From Halovenus carboxidivorans (GTDB taxonomy: Archaea; Halobacteriota; Halobacteria; Halobacteriales; Haloarculaceae): a stretch of DNA of 64,000 nt. Of this stretch, positions 8,077-16,830 are shown piece by piece (position 1 is the stretch's first letter; each line of letters starts with the position of its first letter). The stretch lies in the NCBI RefSeq assembly GCF_009831575.1, contig NZ_WUUT01000005.1, positions 124,001 to 188,000 on the forward strand, written 5' to 3'. Under the pieces are notes generated by a model, which made no database searches, was not told the DNA's origin, and saw only the letters and a list, made by a program, of their open reading frames with translations. The translations under genes were made by a program, and so were the position numbers.

Positions 8077-11000
8077 TCAGTCGTCCGCGACGCCGTCACG
8101 GGGCTCCGACGGCACGTCGGGTCGCAGCGTCGACGCGTCCGCGTCGGGACCGAGCGGTTCGATCTTGACGCTCGAAACCTTGTACTCCGGAATTCCCGCC
8201 TGCGGGTCGAAGGTCTCGCCGGTGAGTTTGTTGACGGCACCGGCCGCGAAGTGCATCGGGATGAACAGCGTCCCTTCACCGACGCGGTCGGTGACCTGTG
8301 CCTTGACGACAATGTCGCCCCGCCGTGACTCGACGCGGACGTACTCCCCGTCAGCGATGCCGAGGTTGTCGGCGGTCTCGGGGTGGACCTCCACGAAGCT
8401 CTCGCCGACGTGGCTCATTAGCCCTTCGACGCGGCGGGTGATCTGGCCGGTGTGCCAGTGGTACAGCACCCGACCGGAGGTCAGCGTGAGCGGGTACTCC
8501 TCGTCGGGGAGTTCCCCGGGATGGCCGCCGTCGGCCGGGACGAACCGCGCCTTCCCGTCCTCGAAGTTGAAGTTGCCCTCCTCGTAGTCGTAGAGGTACG
8601 GCGTCCCGGGGTGGTCCTCGTCCCAGCAGGGCCACTGGAGACCGTGTTCCTCGCCCTCCTCCAGGCGGTCGTAGGTCACGCCGCCGTAGATGGGGGCCAC
8701 CGAGTTGATCTCGTCCATGATCTCGCGGGGGTGGTCGTAGTCCCAGTCGTAGCCGAGGCGACGGGCCAGTTCCTGGGTGATCTCCCAGTCCTGACGGGCG
8801 TCTCCCGGCGGTCGGGAAGTCGGACGGACCCGCTGGATGCGGCGCTCGGTGTTCGTGAATGTGCCGTGTTTCTCCGGCGAGGTGGCCGCCGGCAGGACGA
8901 CATCCGCGTGCTGGGCCGTTTCGGTCATGAAGATGTCCTGCACGACGAGGAAGTCCAGATCCGCCAGGGCCTCCTCGGCGTGCTGGATGTCGGGTTCGGA
9001 CAGCGCCGGATTCTCGCCGACGACGTACATCCCGCGGAGGTTGCCGTTGTGGGCCTCTTCGAGCATCTCCGGGACCTTCAGGCCGGGCTCCTCGGGCGGG
9101 CGCTCGCCCCACTCGGCCTCGAACTTCTCGGCGACTTCCTCGTCGGAGGGGTCCTGGTAGCCGGGGAGGCTGCCGGGGAGCGTGCCCATGTCGCCGCCAC
9201 CGCCCTGGACGTTGTTCTGGCCGCGGAACGGCGAGAGACCCGCGCCGGGCTTGCCGACCTGGCCCAACACGAGCGCGAGATCGGCCATCGCCAGCAGGTT
9301 CTCCGTCCCGGTGCTCTGTTGGGTCATCCCCATCGCCCAGCCGAAGACGACCTTGTCGGCTTCGGCCAGCGTCTCCGCCGCCGACGCGATTTCCTCCGGT
9401 GGGACGCCGGCGAGTTCCTCGACTTTCTCGGGGGTGAACGCCTGGACCTTCTCTTTCAGTTCCTCGAAGTTCTTCGTGTTTCGCTCGATGAACGCCTCGT
9501 CGTGGAGGTCGTGCTCGATGATGTACCGGATGAGCCCGTTGAGCCAGGTCACGTCGTATCCCGGCTTCGTCCGGGTGTACTGATCGGCGTGCTCCGCGAT
9601 ACCGATCTTCCGGGGGTCGAAGACGACGAGATCGGCGCCGTCGCGGACGTTCTGTTTGATGCGGGTCGCCAGCACCGGGTGCGACTCGGTCGTGTTCGAC
9701 CCGGAGATGAGGTAGGCGTCGGCCTCCCCGATGTCCTCGTTGATGCGGTTGGACATCGCGCCGTACCCAAGCGTCTGCTGGAGCGCGGCGACCGTCGAGG
9801 CGTGGCAGAGCCGAGCGCAGTTGTCGATGTTTTTCGTCCCGAGCACCTGCCGGGCGAACTTCTGGACGAGGTAAGCCTCCTCGTTGCTTCCCTTCGAGGA
9901 GGCGAGACAGCCGACTGCGTCGATCCCGTGTTCGTCCTGGATCTCCCGCAGGTTCTCCGCGACGTGATCGAGCGCCTCCTCCCAGGAGGCCGGCCGCAGG
10001 TCCCCGTCCTCGTCGCGCACAAGCGGGTCCGTCAGTCGCTGTTTGCTGTTCGCGAACTCGTGGCCGAACTTCCCTTTGACACACGTCGAGAAGTTATTCG
10101 CCGGGGCGTCGTCGGGATCATCGACCGGCACGACTCCCAGCGAGTCGTCGTCTTTCCCCCACATCTCGAACCGACAGCCGACCGCACAGAACCCGCAGGT
10201 GGTCTCCTGTTTGTCGATTTTGCCGAGTCGGTAGTCGCTGACGGCGTCGGCGATGTCGAACAGTCGTCCCTCGGGAAGCGTGTTGGCCGCGATTGCCTCG
10301 GCGGTGTGTTCGCCGGCCAGGAAGGCCTTTCTGCCGTACTCCTTCGCGAGGTCACCGGCCAGGCGCTTGGCGTTCGACATGTACGACGAGATACCGCCTT
10401 CCGCTTCGATCGGGTCCGGTTCGGCTTCGATACCCGTGCCGGGGCCGGGCTCGCGGTTCGGCGAGTCGGTGTCGTCGAGGGTCTCGACCGGTTCGTGTTC
10501 GATGACCGTGCCGATGGAGTTGCGCTGGGTGAACCCGGGCAGCGGGAGCGTGGCGGCCCCGCCGATTCCCTTCTCGGTCAGCGATCCGGTCGGACAGACC
10601 GTCGCGCAGTGGCCACAGGAGACACACTCCGAGTCGGCCATCGTCTCGGCGTCCGACTGGAATCCGATGCGGGTGTCCTCGCCGTGGCCCTCCATCCGGA
10701 GGACGCCCTCGACCTGTACGTCGTTACAGCCTTCGACACAGCGGTTACAGAGGATGCACTTGTTGCGGTCGATCTGGATGAACGACGACGTGTCGTCGAG
10801 CGGTTCGTACTCCGAGCGGTCGTCGAAGACGCCGTACCGCGGGTGGTTGACGCCCTCGCTGATCGCGGCCGACTGGAGTTCACACCGGCCGTTGCCGTTG
10901 CAGGTGGTACAGCGGAGGTTGTGATTCGAGAGAACCAGGTCGAGATTGACGCTTCTGCTCTCCTCGGCGCTGTCGGTGTCTGTCCGGACGTTCAGTCCGT

Positions 11001-11394
11001 CTTCCGCCGGGAACGAACAGGACGGCACCAGGCCGTGTTCGTCCGTCTCGACCATACAGGTCCGACAGGTGCTTCGGGGACCGATTTCGTCGGCGCAGTC
11101 GCCCCCCCTGTCGTAGTGACAGAGCGCGGGCACGTCCGTCTCCTCTGCCACGCCGTCGACTCCGGGGTCGACGGAGACGATGTCGTCGTCGAGGCGTTCG
11201 AGCGCGTCGATGACGGTCGAACCCGGTGGGAGACTCACCTCGTGGCCGTCGACGGTGATCGTCGTTCCGTCGTCGCCGGCCGTACCTACCGGTGGATCGT
11301 TCGCGGTCCCGGTCTCGAACTCCGCCGTTACCGGTGTCGATGGTCTGGGGTCTGTAACGTCTGGAACGTGTGGGAGTGATTTCTCGGTACTCAT
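8077..11394 (-). CDS. Formate dehydrogenase catalytic subunit with NuoG-like N-terminus
   Basis: An 1105-residue molybdopterin oxidoreductase, long because an electron-transfer module is fused in front. Residues 45-130 form a 2Fe-2S ferredoxin domain (Cys 92, 100, 110, 113 and 126). Residues 158-171 carry the His-Cys3 [4Fe-4S] motif. Residues 213-223 and 257-267 are two CxxCxxCxxxC clusters. The catalytic part starts at 400 with CGFCAVGC. The metal ligand is probably the Cys in NCARLCHAS near 530, so this is a Cys and not a selenocysteine enzyme. It oxidises formate to CO2 or runs in reverse, with bis-MGD Mo or W. Its stop-side neighbour is an OFA transporter. It overlaps the preceding NuoF-like gene by 4 bases (operon). 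Confidence 0.9.
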   Translation of the reverse strand: MSTEKSLPHVPDVTDPRPSTPVTAEFETGTANDPPVGTAGDDGTTITVDGHEVSLPPGSTVIDALERLDDDIVSVDPGVDGVAEETDVPALCHYDRGGDCADEIGPRSTCRTCMVETDEHGLVPSCSFPAEDGLNVRTDTDSAEESRSVNLDLVLSNHNLRCTTCNGNGRCELQSAAISEGVNHPRYGVFDDRSEYEPLDDTSSFIQIDRNKCILCNRCVEGCNDVQVEGVLRMEGHGEDTRIGFQSDAETMADSECVSCGHCATVCPTGSLTEKGIGGAATLPLPGFTQRNSIGTVIEHEPVETLDDTDSPNREPGPGTGIEAEPDPIEAEGGISSYMSNAKRLAGDLAKEYGRKAFLAGEHTAEAIAANTLPEGRLFDIADAVSDYRLGKIDKQETTCGFCAVGCRFEMWGKDDDSLGVVPVDDPDDAPANNFSTCVKGKFGHEFANSKQRLTDPLVRDEDGDLRPASWEEALDHVAENLREIQDEHGIDAVGCLASSKGSNEEAYLVQKFARQVLGTKNIDNCARLCHASTVAALQQTLGYGAMSNRINEDIGEADAYLISGSNTTESHPVLATRIKQNVRDGADLVVFDPRKIGIAEHADQYTRTKPGYDVTWLNGLIRYIIEHDLHDEAFIERNTKNFEELKEKVQAFTPEKVEELAGVPPEEIASAAETLAEADKVVFGWAMGMTQQSTGTENLLAMADLALVLGQVGKPGAGLSPFRGQNNVQGGGGDMGTLPGSLPGYQDPSDEEVAEKFEAEWGERPPEEPGLKVPEMLEEAHNGNLRGMYVVGENPALSEPDIQHAEEALADLDFLVVQDIFMTETAQHADVVLPAATSPEKHGTFTNTERRIQRVRPTSRPPGDARQDWEITQELARRLGYDWDYDHPREIMDEINSVAPIYGGVTYDRLEEGEEHGLQWPCWDEDHPGTPYLYDYEEGNFNFEDGKARFVPADGGHPGELPDEEYPLTLTSGRVLYHWHTGQITRRVEGLMSHVGESFVEVHPETADNLGIADGEYVRVESRRGDIVVKAQVTDRVGEGTLFIPMHFAAGAVNKLTGETFDPQAGIPEYKVSSVKIEPLGPDADASTLRPDVPSEPRDGVADD

Positions 11395-12959
11395 AGATTA
11401 TCTGAGCAGGTGCCGTGTCGGCAGGTTCCGTTCGCGTGTTCGGTGAACTGTTCGCCGAATCTGTCGAGCGCGGTCGTGACCGGTCGCGGGGCCGTCGCAC
11501 CGATCTGGCAGTTGGCAGTGGTTCGCATGACCCTGGCGAGTTCGGTGATCTTCTCGGCGTCGAACGTCCCGCCGTAGATGTCGCGGAGCAGTTCGGTCAG
11601 TTGTTGGGTTCCCTCGCGGCCGGGAACGCATCGTCCGCTGTTCTCCTCGGCCGCAAACTGAACGCGTTCGCCGGCCTCAGATACCGGACACCGACTCTCG
11701 CCGAGAATCTCGACGCCGCCCGTCAGTCCGAGACCCGCCTCGGTCAGGGCCTCTGCCGTGGGGTCGTAATCGAGCGTATCGGTCAACCCTCCGAAGATTC
11801 CGCCGACGCAGACCATCCCGACGCCGTCGGTCGGGGCGACGGCCTCACGCACCGCCGACAGCGAATCGTCGGCCGATAGCTCGACGACCGCGGGGTGGTC
11901 TACGTCGCCGGTCACGCTGAACAACCGTGTCGGCGCTCGCTCTCCGTCGGTCGGCTCTCCGTCGTCCGAACCCGGCGGCGATAGGTCGGGAAGTTCCCGC
12001 TGGAGCGCCGCCCGGGCCTGGAGCACGGTTCTGACGGAGTGGACGGCGGTCGGGCGGCCGTACAGCCCGTAGCTGGCGGGCGACGGGGGCTGGCGGCGTG
12101 GCTCGATTCGGTCGTTTCCCTCCAACACCTCCAGGGCGGCAGTCGGATCACCGGCCCGGTACTCCGGCGGCCCGACGGCGATTTTGGGCGTGATCGGGAG
12201 CGATTCGGCCAGTGCGTCTGCCGCCTCTTCGAGACGGGGCCGAACGGGAGCGTCCGCGTCGAGCAGGACGAGCACGTCAGTCGCGCCGACGAGCACGCCA
12301 GCCGTCACGGCCGCGTCGAGAACGGCGACGGTCGCACCGGCGAGCAGCGTCTCGTCGCTCCGGTGGCGCGGGTCGGTATCGTGTGCGTTCACCACGACGA
12401 CTGGCTCGCCGTCCGTCTCGCGAATCGTGTCCCACGCCTCGGTGACGGGTGTCTCCGCCACCGCGTCACCGCGGCCGCGTCCGAGAATCGGGGTCTCCAG
12501 CCGCGTCTCGGCGGTCACGCGCTCCGAGACCAGCGTCCAGTCTGCCGGAGCGACCGGGTTCGCCCAGCCGCACTTCGCGAGGAGTCGGCGGTCGCCGACA
12601 GCGAGCGGTCCCTCGTCCGGAACCGGGAGCGTCCCGTCGTCTTCGTGTTCGACCACCGCGAACGGCTCGAAATCGGTCGACTCGCCGGCTTCGGCCGCAC
12701 GGACGAGGTCGGTCGCCTGTGAGGCGTCCACGGCGGCGTACATCCGAGTCTCGCCGTCTGTGCTGACCAGTGCCAGCGGTTCGTAGGCGGTGATCCCCGT
12801 CGGGCCAGTCGCTCTGACCGCCACGTCGTCTGCGACCTCCTCGGCCGCGCTGAGTACGTCCGTCGCGTCCCCCCGATCCGGCCCCGAAGAGAATCTGATG
12901 AGCGTCTCCGCAGTCGATTCGCTCGACGGCTTGTCGTGCATACTTGGAAATCCTGTCAT
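11391..12959 (-). CDS. NuoF-like subunit with degenerate cofactor motifs
   Basis: A 522-residue protein, aligned by eye to NuoF/diaphorase. ILGRGRGDAV sits at the FMN-binding GRGGAGFPTG position, NAHDTDP at NADEGDP, RAGDPTAALEVLEG at GEETALLESLEG, and QPPSPASYGLYGRPTAV matches well. An SLBB-like region spans about 345-415. The C-terminal cluster motif reads NSGRCVPGREG, so only Cys444 of three remains, although the later Cys484 is kept. It may therefore be structural or bind a different cofactor. It begins the formate dehydrogenase operon. ATG 12959 is supported by a TTATATA box 25 bases upstream; ATG 12941 is possible. Confidence 0.8.
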   Translation of the reverse strand: MTGFPSMHDKPSSESTAETLIRFSSGPDRGDATDVLSAAEEVADDVAVRATGPTGITAYEPLALVSTDGETRMYAAVDASQATDLVRAAEAGESTDFEPFAVVEHEDDGTLPVPDEGPLAVGDRRLLAKCGWANPVAPADWTLVSERVTAETRLETPILGRGRGDAVAETPVTEAWDTIRETDGEPVVVVNAHDTDPRHRSDETLLAGATVAVLDAAVTAGVLVGATDVLVLLDADAPVRPRLEEAADALAESLPITPKIAVGPPEYRAGDPTAALEVLEGNDRIEPRRQPPSPASYGLYGRPTAVHSVRTVLQARAALQRELPDLSPPGSDDGEPTDGERAPTRLFSVTGDVDHPAVVELSADDSLSAVREAVAPTDGVGMVCVGGIFGGLTDTLDYDPTAEALTEAGLGLTGGVEILGESRCPVSEAGERVQFAAEENSGRCVPGREGTQQLTELLRDIYGGTFDAEKITELARVMRTTANCQIGATAPRPVTTALDRFGEQFTEHANGTCRHGTCSDNL

Positions 12960-12980
12960 ATATCCCCCCGACTGTGGCTG

Positions 12981-12987
12981 TTATATA
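12981..12987 (-). promoter_or_regulatory. TATA box of the formate dehydrogenase operon
   Basis: TATATAA on the minus strand is centred about 25 bases before the ATG at 12959, indicating a leaderless mRNA. Confidence 0.6.
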
Positions 12988-13106
12988 CCATACACCGTGA
13001 TTACGAGGTTTCGTTTTTGTATCTTCCTGAAGAGCGTTGACACGTGTTGGCACGGTCTCGGCCCGCGAAGCCAAGGCGTTTAGTCGCTGCCGGGCGAGTG
13101 TACGGT

Positions 13107-13379
13107 ATGGCTAACCCACGGTTTCGAGAGGTGCGTTCCGAAGCGGCATCGGCTATCGAGACAGGTGAGTTGTACTCGCTCTATACGGGGCTAGTTCACG
13201 AGGACGGCCGTCACGAGTACTACTTCGGTAACGATACGGAGTCGGCCGAAGAACTCAGAGAGAACGCCGCGGTTCATCTGGGAATGATGCTCCGCGTGCT
13301 CGCGGACCGCTCCGAGAGCGACCTCGACGAACTCGCGGACCTCGCCGTCGAGCGCGCAGAGGAGATGGATCTGCGGTAG
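13107..13379 (+). CDS. Small conserved-looking haloarchaeal protein, unknown function
   Basis: A 90-residue acidic soluble protein: MANPRFREVRSEAASAIETG, then YSLYTGLVHEDGRHEYYFGND, then a helical C-terminus with LADLAVERAEEMDLR. No domain is recognised. Start 13107 is chosen over the longer frame from 13044, whose extra residues are Arg-rich and look non-coding. A GTTTAGTC element lies about 28 bases upstream. It is divergent from the formate dehydrogenase operon and 183 bases ahead of the AOR-family gene; no functional link to either can be shown. Confidence 0.65.
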   Translation: MANPRFREVRSEAASAIETGELYSLYTGLVHEDGRHEYYFGNDTESAEELRENAAVHLGMMLRVLADRSESDLDELADLAVERAEEMDLR

Positions 13380-13562
13380 CCGAGCGGCCGTATCTGTCTC
13401 CGCGTCGAATGATCCAACACCAGCCACGAGCCCGACCAGTCCGATGATACAACCGCAAGAGCACTGCTTCAGCGTCCGGCGGTACCGTGACACCCGACTC
13501 CACTCAGTTGCCATCGCGACGATGAGAGAGCCAGGAGGGGGACCTCCGGGTCTCAGGGGGGT

Positions 13563-15344
13563 GTGAAGATGCTCGAAACACTGCCCGAAATCGTCAGGGT
13601 CGACCTCTCGGAGCGGTCGGTGAGTCGGGAGCCGGTTCCGGAGTCGTGGCGACGGCGGTTCGTCGGCGGCAAAGGACTCGCAGCGCGGTATCTGTACGAC
13701 GAACTCGACGCCGGCGTCGACCCGCTCGGTCCCGAGAACGCGATTCTGTTGTTCAGGGGACCGCTGACGGGGTTGTTACCCGGGGAGAACCGGTACGTCG
13801 TCGTCACGAAGTCGCCGCTGACCGGTACCTTCCTCGACTCCTACGCCGGCGGGGCGTTCCCCGGGCGGTTCGCCGGTGCGCTCGGTGACGCCGCGGGGAT
13901 TCTCGTGACGGGGCAGGCAGACGAACCGGTCGAGATCGTCGTCGCAGACGGTTCTGTCGGGATCGAATCGACGGATCTCTGGGGGGCCGAAACCGACGCT
14001 ACCGCGGAGGCACGACCCGACGCGGCAGTCGCCTGTATCGGCCCGGCGGGCGAGTCACAGGTCTCATACGCGACGCTCGCATCTGACGGCGGCGAGCACC
14101 ACGCCGGCCGTGGCGGTGCCGGTGCGGTGATGGGCGCGAAACGGTGCAAGGCGGTCGTCGTCCGCGGTGAGTCACCGAGCGGGCTGTCCGCGCTCAGAGA
14201 GCGATACGCCGAGCAGTTCGAGGCCTCGGGAACCGGACAGTGGCTCTCCGCTGGCGGGACCGTCGAGACGGTCGATTTCACCGACGAAGTGGGAATCCTC
14301 CCGACCCGCGGCTGGCAGGAGTCACGGTTCGAGGACGCCGTCGACATCGGCGTCGAAGCGATCCGCGAGCTGGCGACCGAGCGCGAACACCCCGACCGTG
14401 ACCAGCAGGGCGATTTCCGCGTCGAGACAGACGCGGGTGAGACGGTCACCCGGGGAGCCGCCTCGCTGTCGCTCGGGGCCGGGCTGGGAATCGGTGACGC
14501 GGAAGCGGTCGCGGAGCTCGGCGGGCTCTGTGATCGACTCGGACTCGATCTCGTCAGTACTGGGAGTGCCATCGCGTGGGCAATCCGCGCCAGCCAGGCC
14601 GGGCTGCTCGACGAGGAGTACGAGTTCGGAGACGTGGACACGGCCCGCTCGCTCGTCCGAGCGATCGCCACCCGCGACGGCGACACGGGGGACCGTCTCG
14701 CCGACGGCGTCGCGGCGGCGGTGGCGGCAACCGGCGGCGACGAGTTCGTCCCGACTGTCAAGTCGATGGAGCTCCCCTCCTACGATCCGCGGGGGGCAGA
14801 GAGCATGGCCCTCGCCTACGCCACGAGTGACCGTGGCGGCTGTCACAGGCGTGCCCGGCCGGTCGAGCGTGCCGTCTTCGAGGAGTGGAGCGTCGAGCGG
14901 ATCGTCGACACCGTCATTACCGAGCAAAACGAGCGTGCCGTCCTCTGGAGTCTGATCGTCGACGACTTCGTCGGGGACGTGTTCGAAGATCTCGGTGAGG
15001 AGTGGCTCGACGTCGTCGGACTCGAGACGGCCGGTTCGCTGGCGACAGTGGGTGAACGGATCTGGACGCTGACCAGGCTGTTCAACGTCCGCGAGGGGTT
15101 CGACAGGGCCGACGACGAACTCCCGGCGGCGCTCCAGCGACCCGTCGCCTCCGGGCCGAACGAGGGATCGGTGGTCGATTCCGGTCGGTTCGAGCGAATG
15201 CTCGACGAGTACTACGCGGCCCGCGGGTGGAGCGAAAACGGCATTCCGACCGCGCAGACCGTGGCCCGACTCGATCTCACGGATGCACTCGACGGGGAGA
15301 CGCCCGTCGCGGGGTCGGCGTCAGGGTCGGAGGAGTCGTCCTGA
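13563..15344 (+). CDS. AOR-family (aldehyde:ferredoxin oxidoreductase) protein lacking iron-sulfur cysteines
   Basis: A 593-residue member of the tungstopterin AOR family. Family segments are RGPLTGLLPGENRYVVVTKSP (63-84), HAGRGGAGAVMGAKRCKAVV, GLDLVSTGSAIAWA (327-340), and LPSYDPRGAESMALAYATSDRGGCH (404-428). Known enzymes bind [4Fe-4S] by CxxCxxxC near residue 280 plus a Cys in a DxxGLC motif. Here the first region reads TEREHPDRDQQGD and the second WSLIVDD, so all four ligands and part of the second pterin motif are absent. The only Cys are at 158, 195, 323 and 427. The start is GTG 13563 or ATG 13569. It could be an inactive, pterin-only or regulatory homologue. Confidence 0.85.
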   Translation: MKMLETLPEIVRVDLSERSVSREPVPESWRRRFVGGKGLAARYLYDELDAGVDPLGPENAILLFRGPLTGLLPGENRYVVVTKSPLTGTFLDSYAGGAFPGRFAGALGDAAGILVTGQADEPVEIVVADGSVGIESTDLWGAETDATAEARPDAAVACIGPAGESQVSYATLASDGGEHHAGRGGAGAVMGAKRCKAVVVRGESPSGLSALRERYAEQFEASGTGQWLSAGGTVETVDFTDEVGILPTRGWQESRFEDAVDIGVEAIRELATEREHPDRDQQGDFRVETDAGETVTRGAASLSLGAGLGIGDAEAVAELGGLCDRLGLDLVSTGSAIAWAIRASQAGLLDEEYEFGDVDTARSLVRAIATRDGDTGDRLADGVAAAVAATGGDEFVPTVKSMELPSYDPRGAESMALAYATSDRGGCHRRARPVERAVFEEWSVERIVDTVITEQNERAVLWSLIVDDFVGDVFEDLGEEWLDVVGLETAGSLATVGERIWTLTRLFNVREGFDRADDELPAALQRPVASGPNEGSVVDSGRFERMLDEYYAARGWSENGIPTAQTVARLDLTDALDGETPVAGSASGSEESS

Positions 15345-15439
15345 TCGAAACCGACGAGACTCGGTCGGGCGGATTCGGGCGCGCGCGGCGACTGGTCGGT
15401 ACCCCGTCACCCGCTGGGCTCGGAGACGAGACGTCCACC

Positions 15440-15919
15440 TCAGGGGTCGACGTTCTCTCGGAACCCCGGGGCCAGGCCGTCCTGTTCGATGCCGGAGCGG
15501 TCCCGGATCTCGAACTCGTAGACCTCGACCCCGCCGGACGTCGCGGCGGTCTGCAGCGTGTTCGGCTGCCACGCGTCGGCGAGCAGGTGCCGAATTTCGG
15601 ACCACTGGTCCTCGTCGACGCGGTCGAGCCGACCGGTGAGGAGGACGCTCTGCCACCGAAACTGCGAACTGGCCTCGTAGACGAGAAACCGGGCCAGATC
15701 CGCCTGCGCCGTCAGTTCGCCCTTCCGACTCGACTCGCCGAGAACGTAGGTGAAGTACAGGTTATCCCCACCGTCGAAGGCGTAGGACAGCGGCAACAGA
15801 TACGGTGCCTGTTCGTCCGGAAGCCCCAGGACGCCCGTCGACTGTGCAGAGAGGCAGTCGTCCACCGACTCCTCGTCCATCCACTGCATGCCGTACGCTT
15901 CCAACTCGGAAACGGTCAT
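15440..15919 (-). CDS. Pyridoxamine 5'-phosphate oxidase-family (flavin-binding split barrel) protein
   Basis: A 159-residue protein with the split-barrel pattern GVLGLPDEQAPYLLPLSYAFDGGDNLYFTYV, then AQADLARFLVYEASSQFRWQSVLLTGRLDRV. Such haloarchaeal proteins usually bind FMN or F420 and reduce or oxidise unknown small molecules. Start 15919 (MTVSELEAYGM) is preferred; the frame runs to 15961 but the extra residues are not family-like. A TTTCTAAC element lies about 30 bases upstream. It is convergent with the AOR-family gene and divergent from yqeC, so shared function is not implied. Confidence 0.8.
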   Translation of the reverse strand: MTVSELEAYGMQWMDEESVDDCLSAQSTGVLGLPDEQAPYLLPLSYAFDGGDNLYFTYVLGESSRKGELTAQADLARFLVYEASSQFRWQSVLLTGRLDRVDEDQWSEIRHLLADAWQPNTLQTAATSGGVEVYEFEIRDRSGIEQDGLAPGFRENVDP

Positions 15920-16049
15920 AGGTCCACTCAGTGCTGTTAGAAATGTGAACCCTCCGGGCATTCTAACTCAGGTGCCAACGCCCCGACCGAGGGACCTCGG
16001 TGGTCACCGACGGGAGTCGGGGCAGAGTCGGTACGTCGCCTCGTAACGC

Positions 16050-16058
16050 CTTTATCAC
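16050..16058 (+). promoter_or_regulatory. TATA box of yqeC
   Basis: CTTTATCAC is centred about 25 bases before the ATG at 16078, consistent with a leaderless transcript. Confidence 0.5.
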
Positions 16059-16077
16059 GTCCCACGTAGCCTGAAGT

Positions 16078-16818
16078 ATGGACCTTCTCGACGCGGTAGA
16101 CGCCAGATCGGGGGTCGTCTGCGTCGTCGGCGCCGGCGGGAAGAAGACGATGCTGTACACGCTGGCCGGTCGGGCCGCCGACGAGGGGCTTCGGAGCGTC
16201 GTCACGGCGACGGTCCGGATCCCCATCTTCGACGAACAGGTGAGCGGGGTCGTCGCGACCGACGATCCGGTCGAAGCGTTGCGTGACGCCGACAGCTATC
16301 CGGTCGGGGCCGTTGCGGGGCGGGACGGAGAGACCAGATACCGGGGGTACGATACCGCCGTGGTCGACGACCTCGGGCGGGCAGGTGTCGCGGACGTGGT
16401 GCTGGCCAAAGCCGACGGCGCCAGGACGCGGGAGTTCAAAGCCCCCGGCGACCAGGAGCCACAGATTCCGGAGACGACGGAGACCGTGCTCCCCATCGCG
16501 AGCGTCCACGCGGTCGGCGAACCGCTCGGCGAGGATGTCGTGCACCGTCCCGAACGGGTCGCCTCGATCACCGGACTCAGCCCGGGCGAGGAGATCACCA
16601 CCTCAGATGTGGGAGCCGTGCTCGCCAGCCCCGCGGGAGGACTCAAACACGTTCCCGACGGCGCGACCACGGTTCCCGTCCTCAACAAGGTCGACGACGA
16701 CGGGCTGGCCGAGGTTGGTCGTGAGATTGCGAGGGACGTTCTCGACCGTGCGGACGTGCCACGAGTCGTCCTCACGAGCCTGCTGGCGGACGACCCGGTC
16801 GTCGACGTGATCGAGTAG
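16078..16818 (+). CDS. yqeC: YqeC-like selenium/molybdenum cofactor accessory protein
   Basis: A 246-residue P-loop protein. The nucleotide-binding loop is VVGAGGKKTMLYTLA at residues 15-30. It also has VVTATVRIPIF, VLAKADGARTREFKAPGDQEPQIP and a C-terminal VPVLNKVDDDGLAE (NKxD-like). This pattern is that of YqeC, an accessory factor linked in bacteria to selenium-dependent molybdenum hydroxylases. It is convergent with mobA and close to the formate dehydrogenase and AOR genes, which supports a Mo/W enzyme maturation role. The selenium link is not supported by anything else in this window. Confidence 0.8.
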   Translation: MDLLDAVDARSGVVCVVGAGGKKTMLYTLAGRAADEGLRSVVTATVRIPIFDEQVSGVVATDDPVEALRDADSYPVGAVAGRDGETRYRGYDTAVVDDLGRAGVADVVLAKADGARTREFKAPGDQEPQIPETTETVLPIASVHAVGEPLGEDVVHRPERVASITGLSPGEEITTSDVGAVLASPAGGLKHVPDGATTVPVLNKVDDDGLAEVGREIARDVLDRADVPRVVLTSLLADDPVVDVIE

Positions 16819-16830
16819 CCCCACCGAGAA

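Noticed and set aside
8452-11379. 975-residue open frame on the plus strand opposite the formate dehydrogenase gene
   Set aside because: It is an antisense shadow typical of GC-rich coding DNA; the minus strand has clear NuoG/molybdopterin motifs throughout.
13191-13514. 107-residue minus-strand frame with a CSCGC motif
   Set aside because: Most of it is antisense to the small gene at 13107-13379, and no promoter or family pattern was seen.
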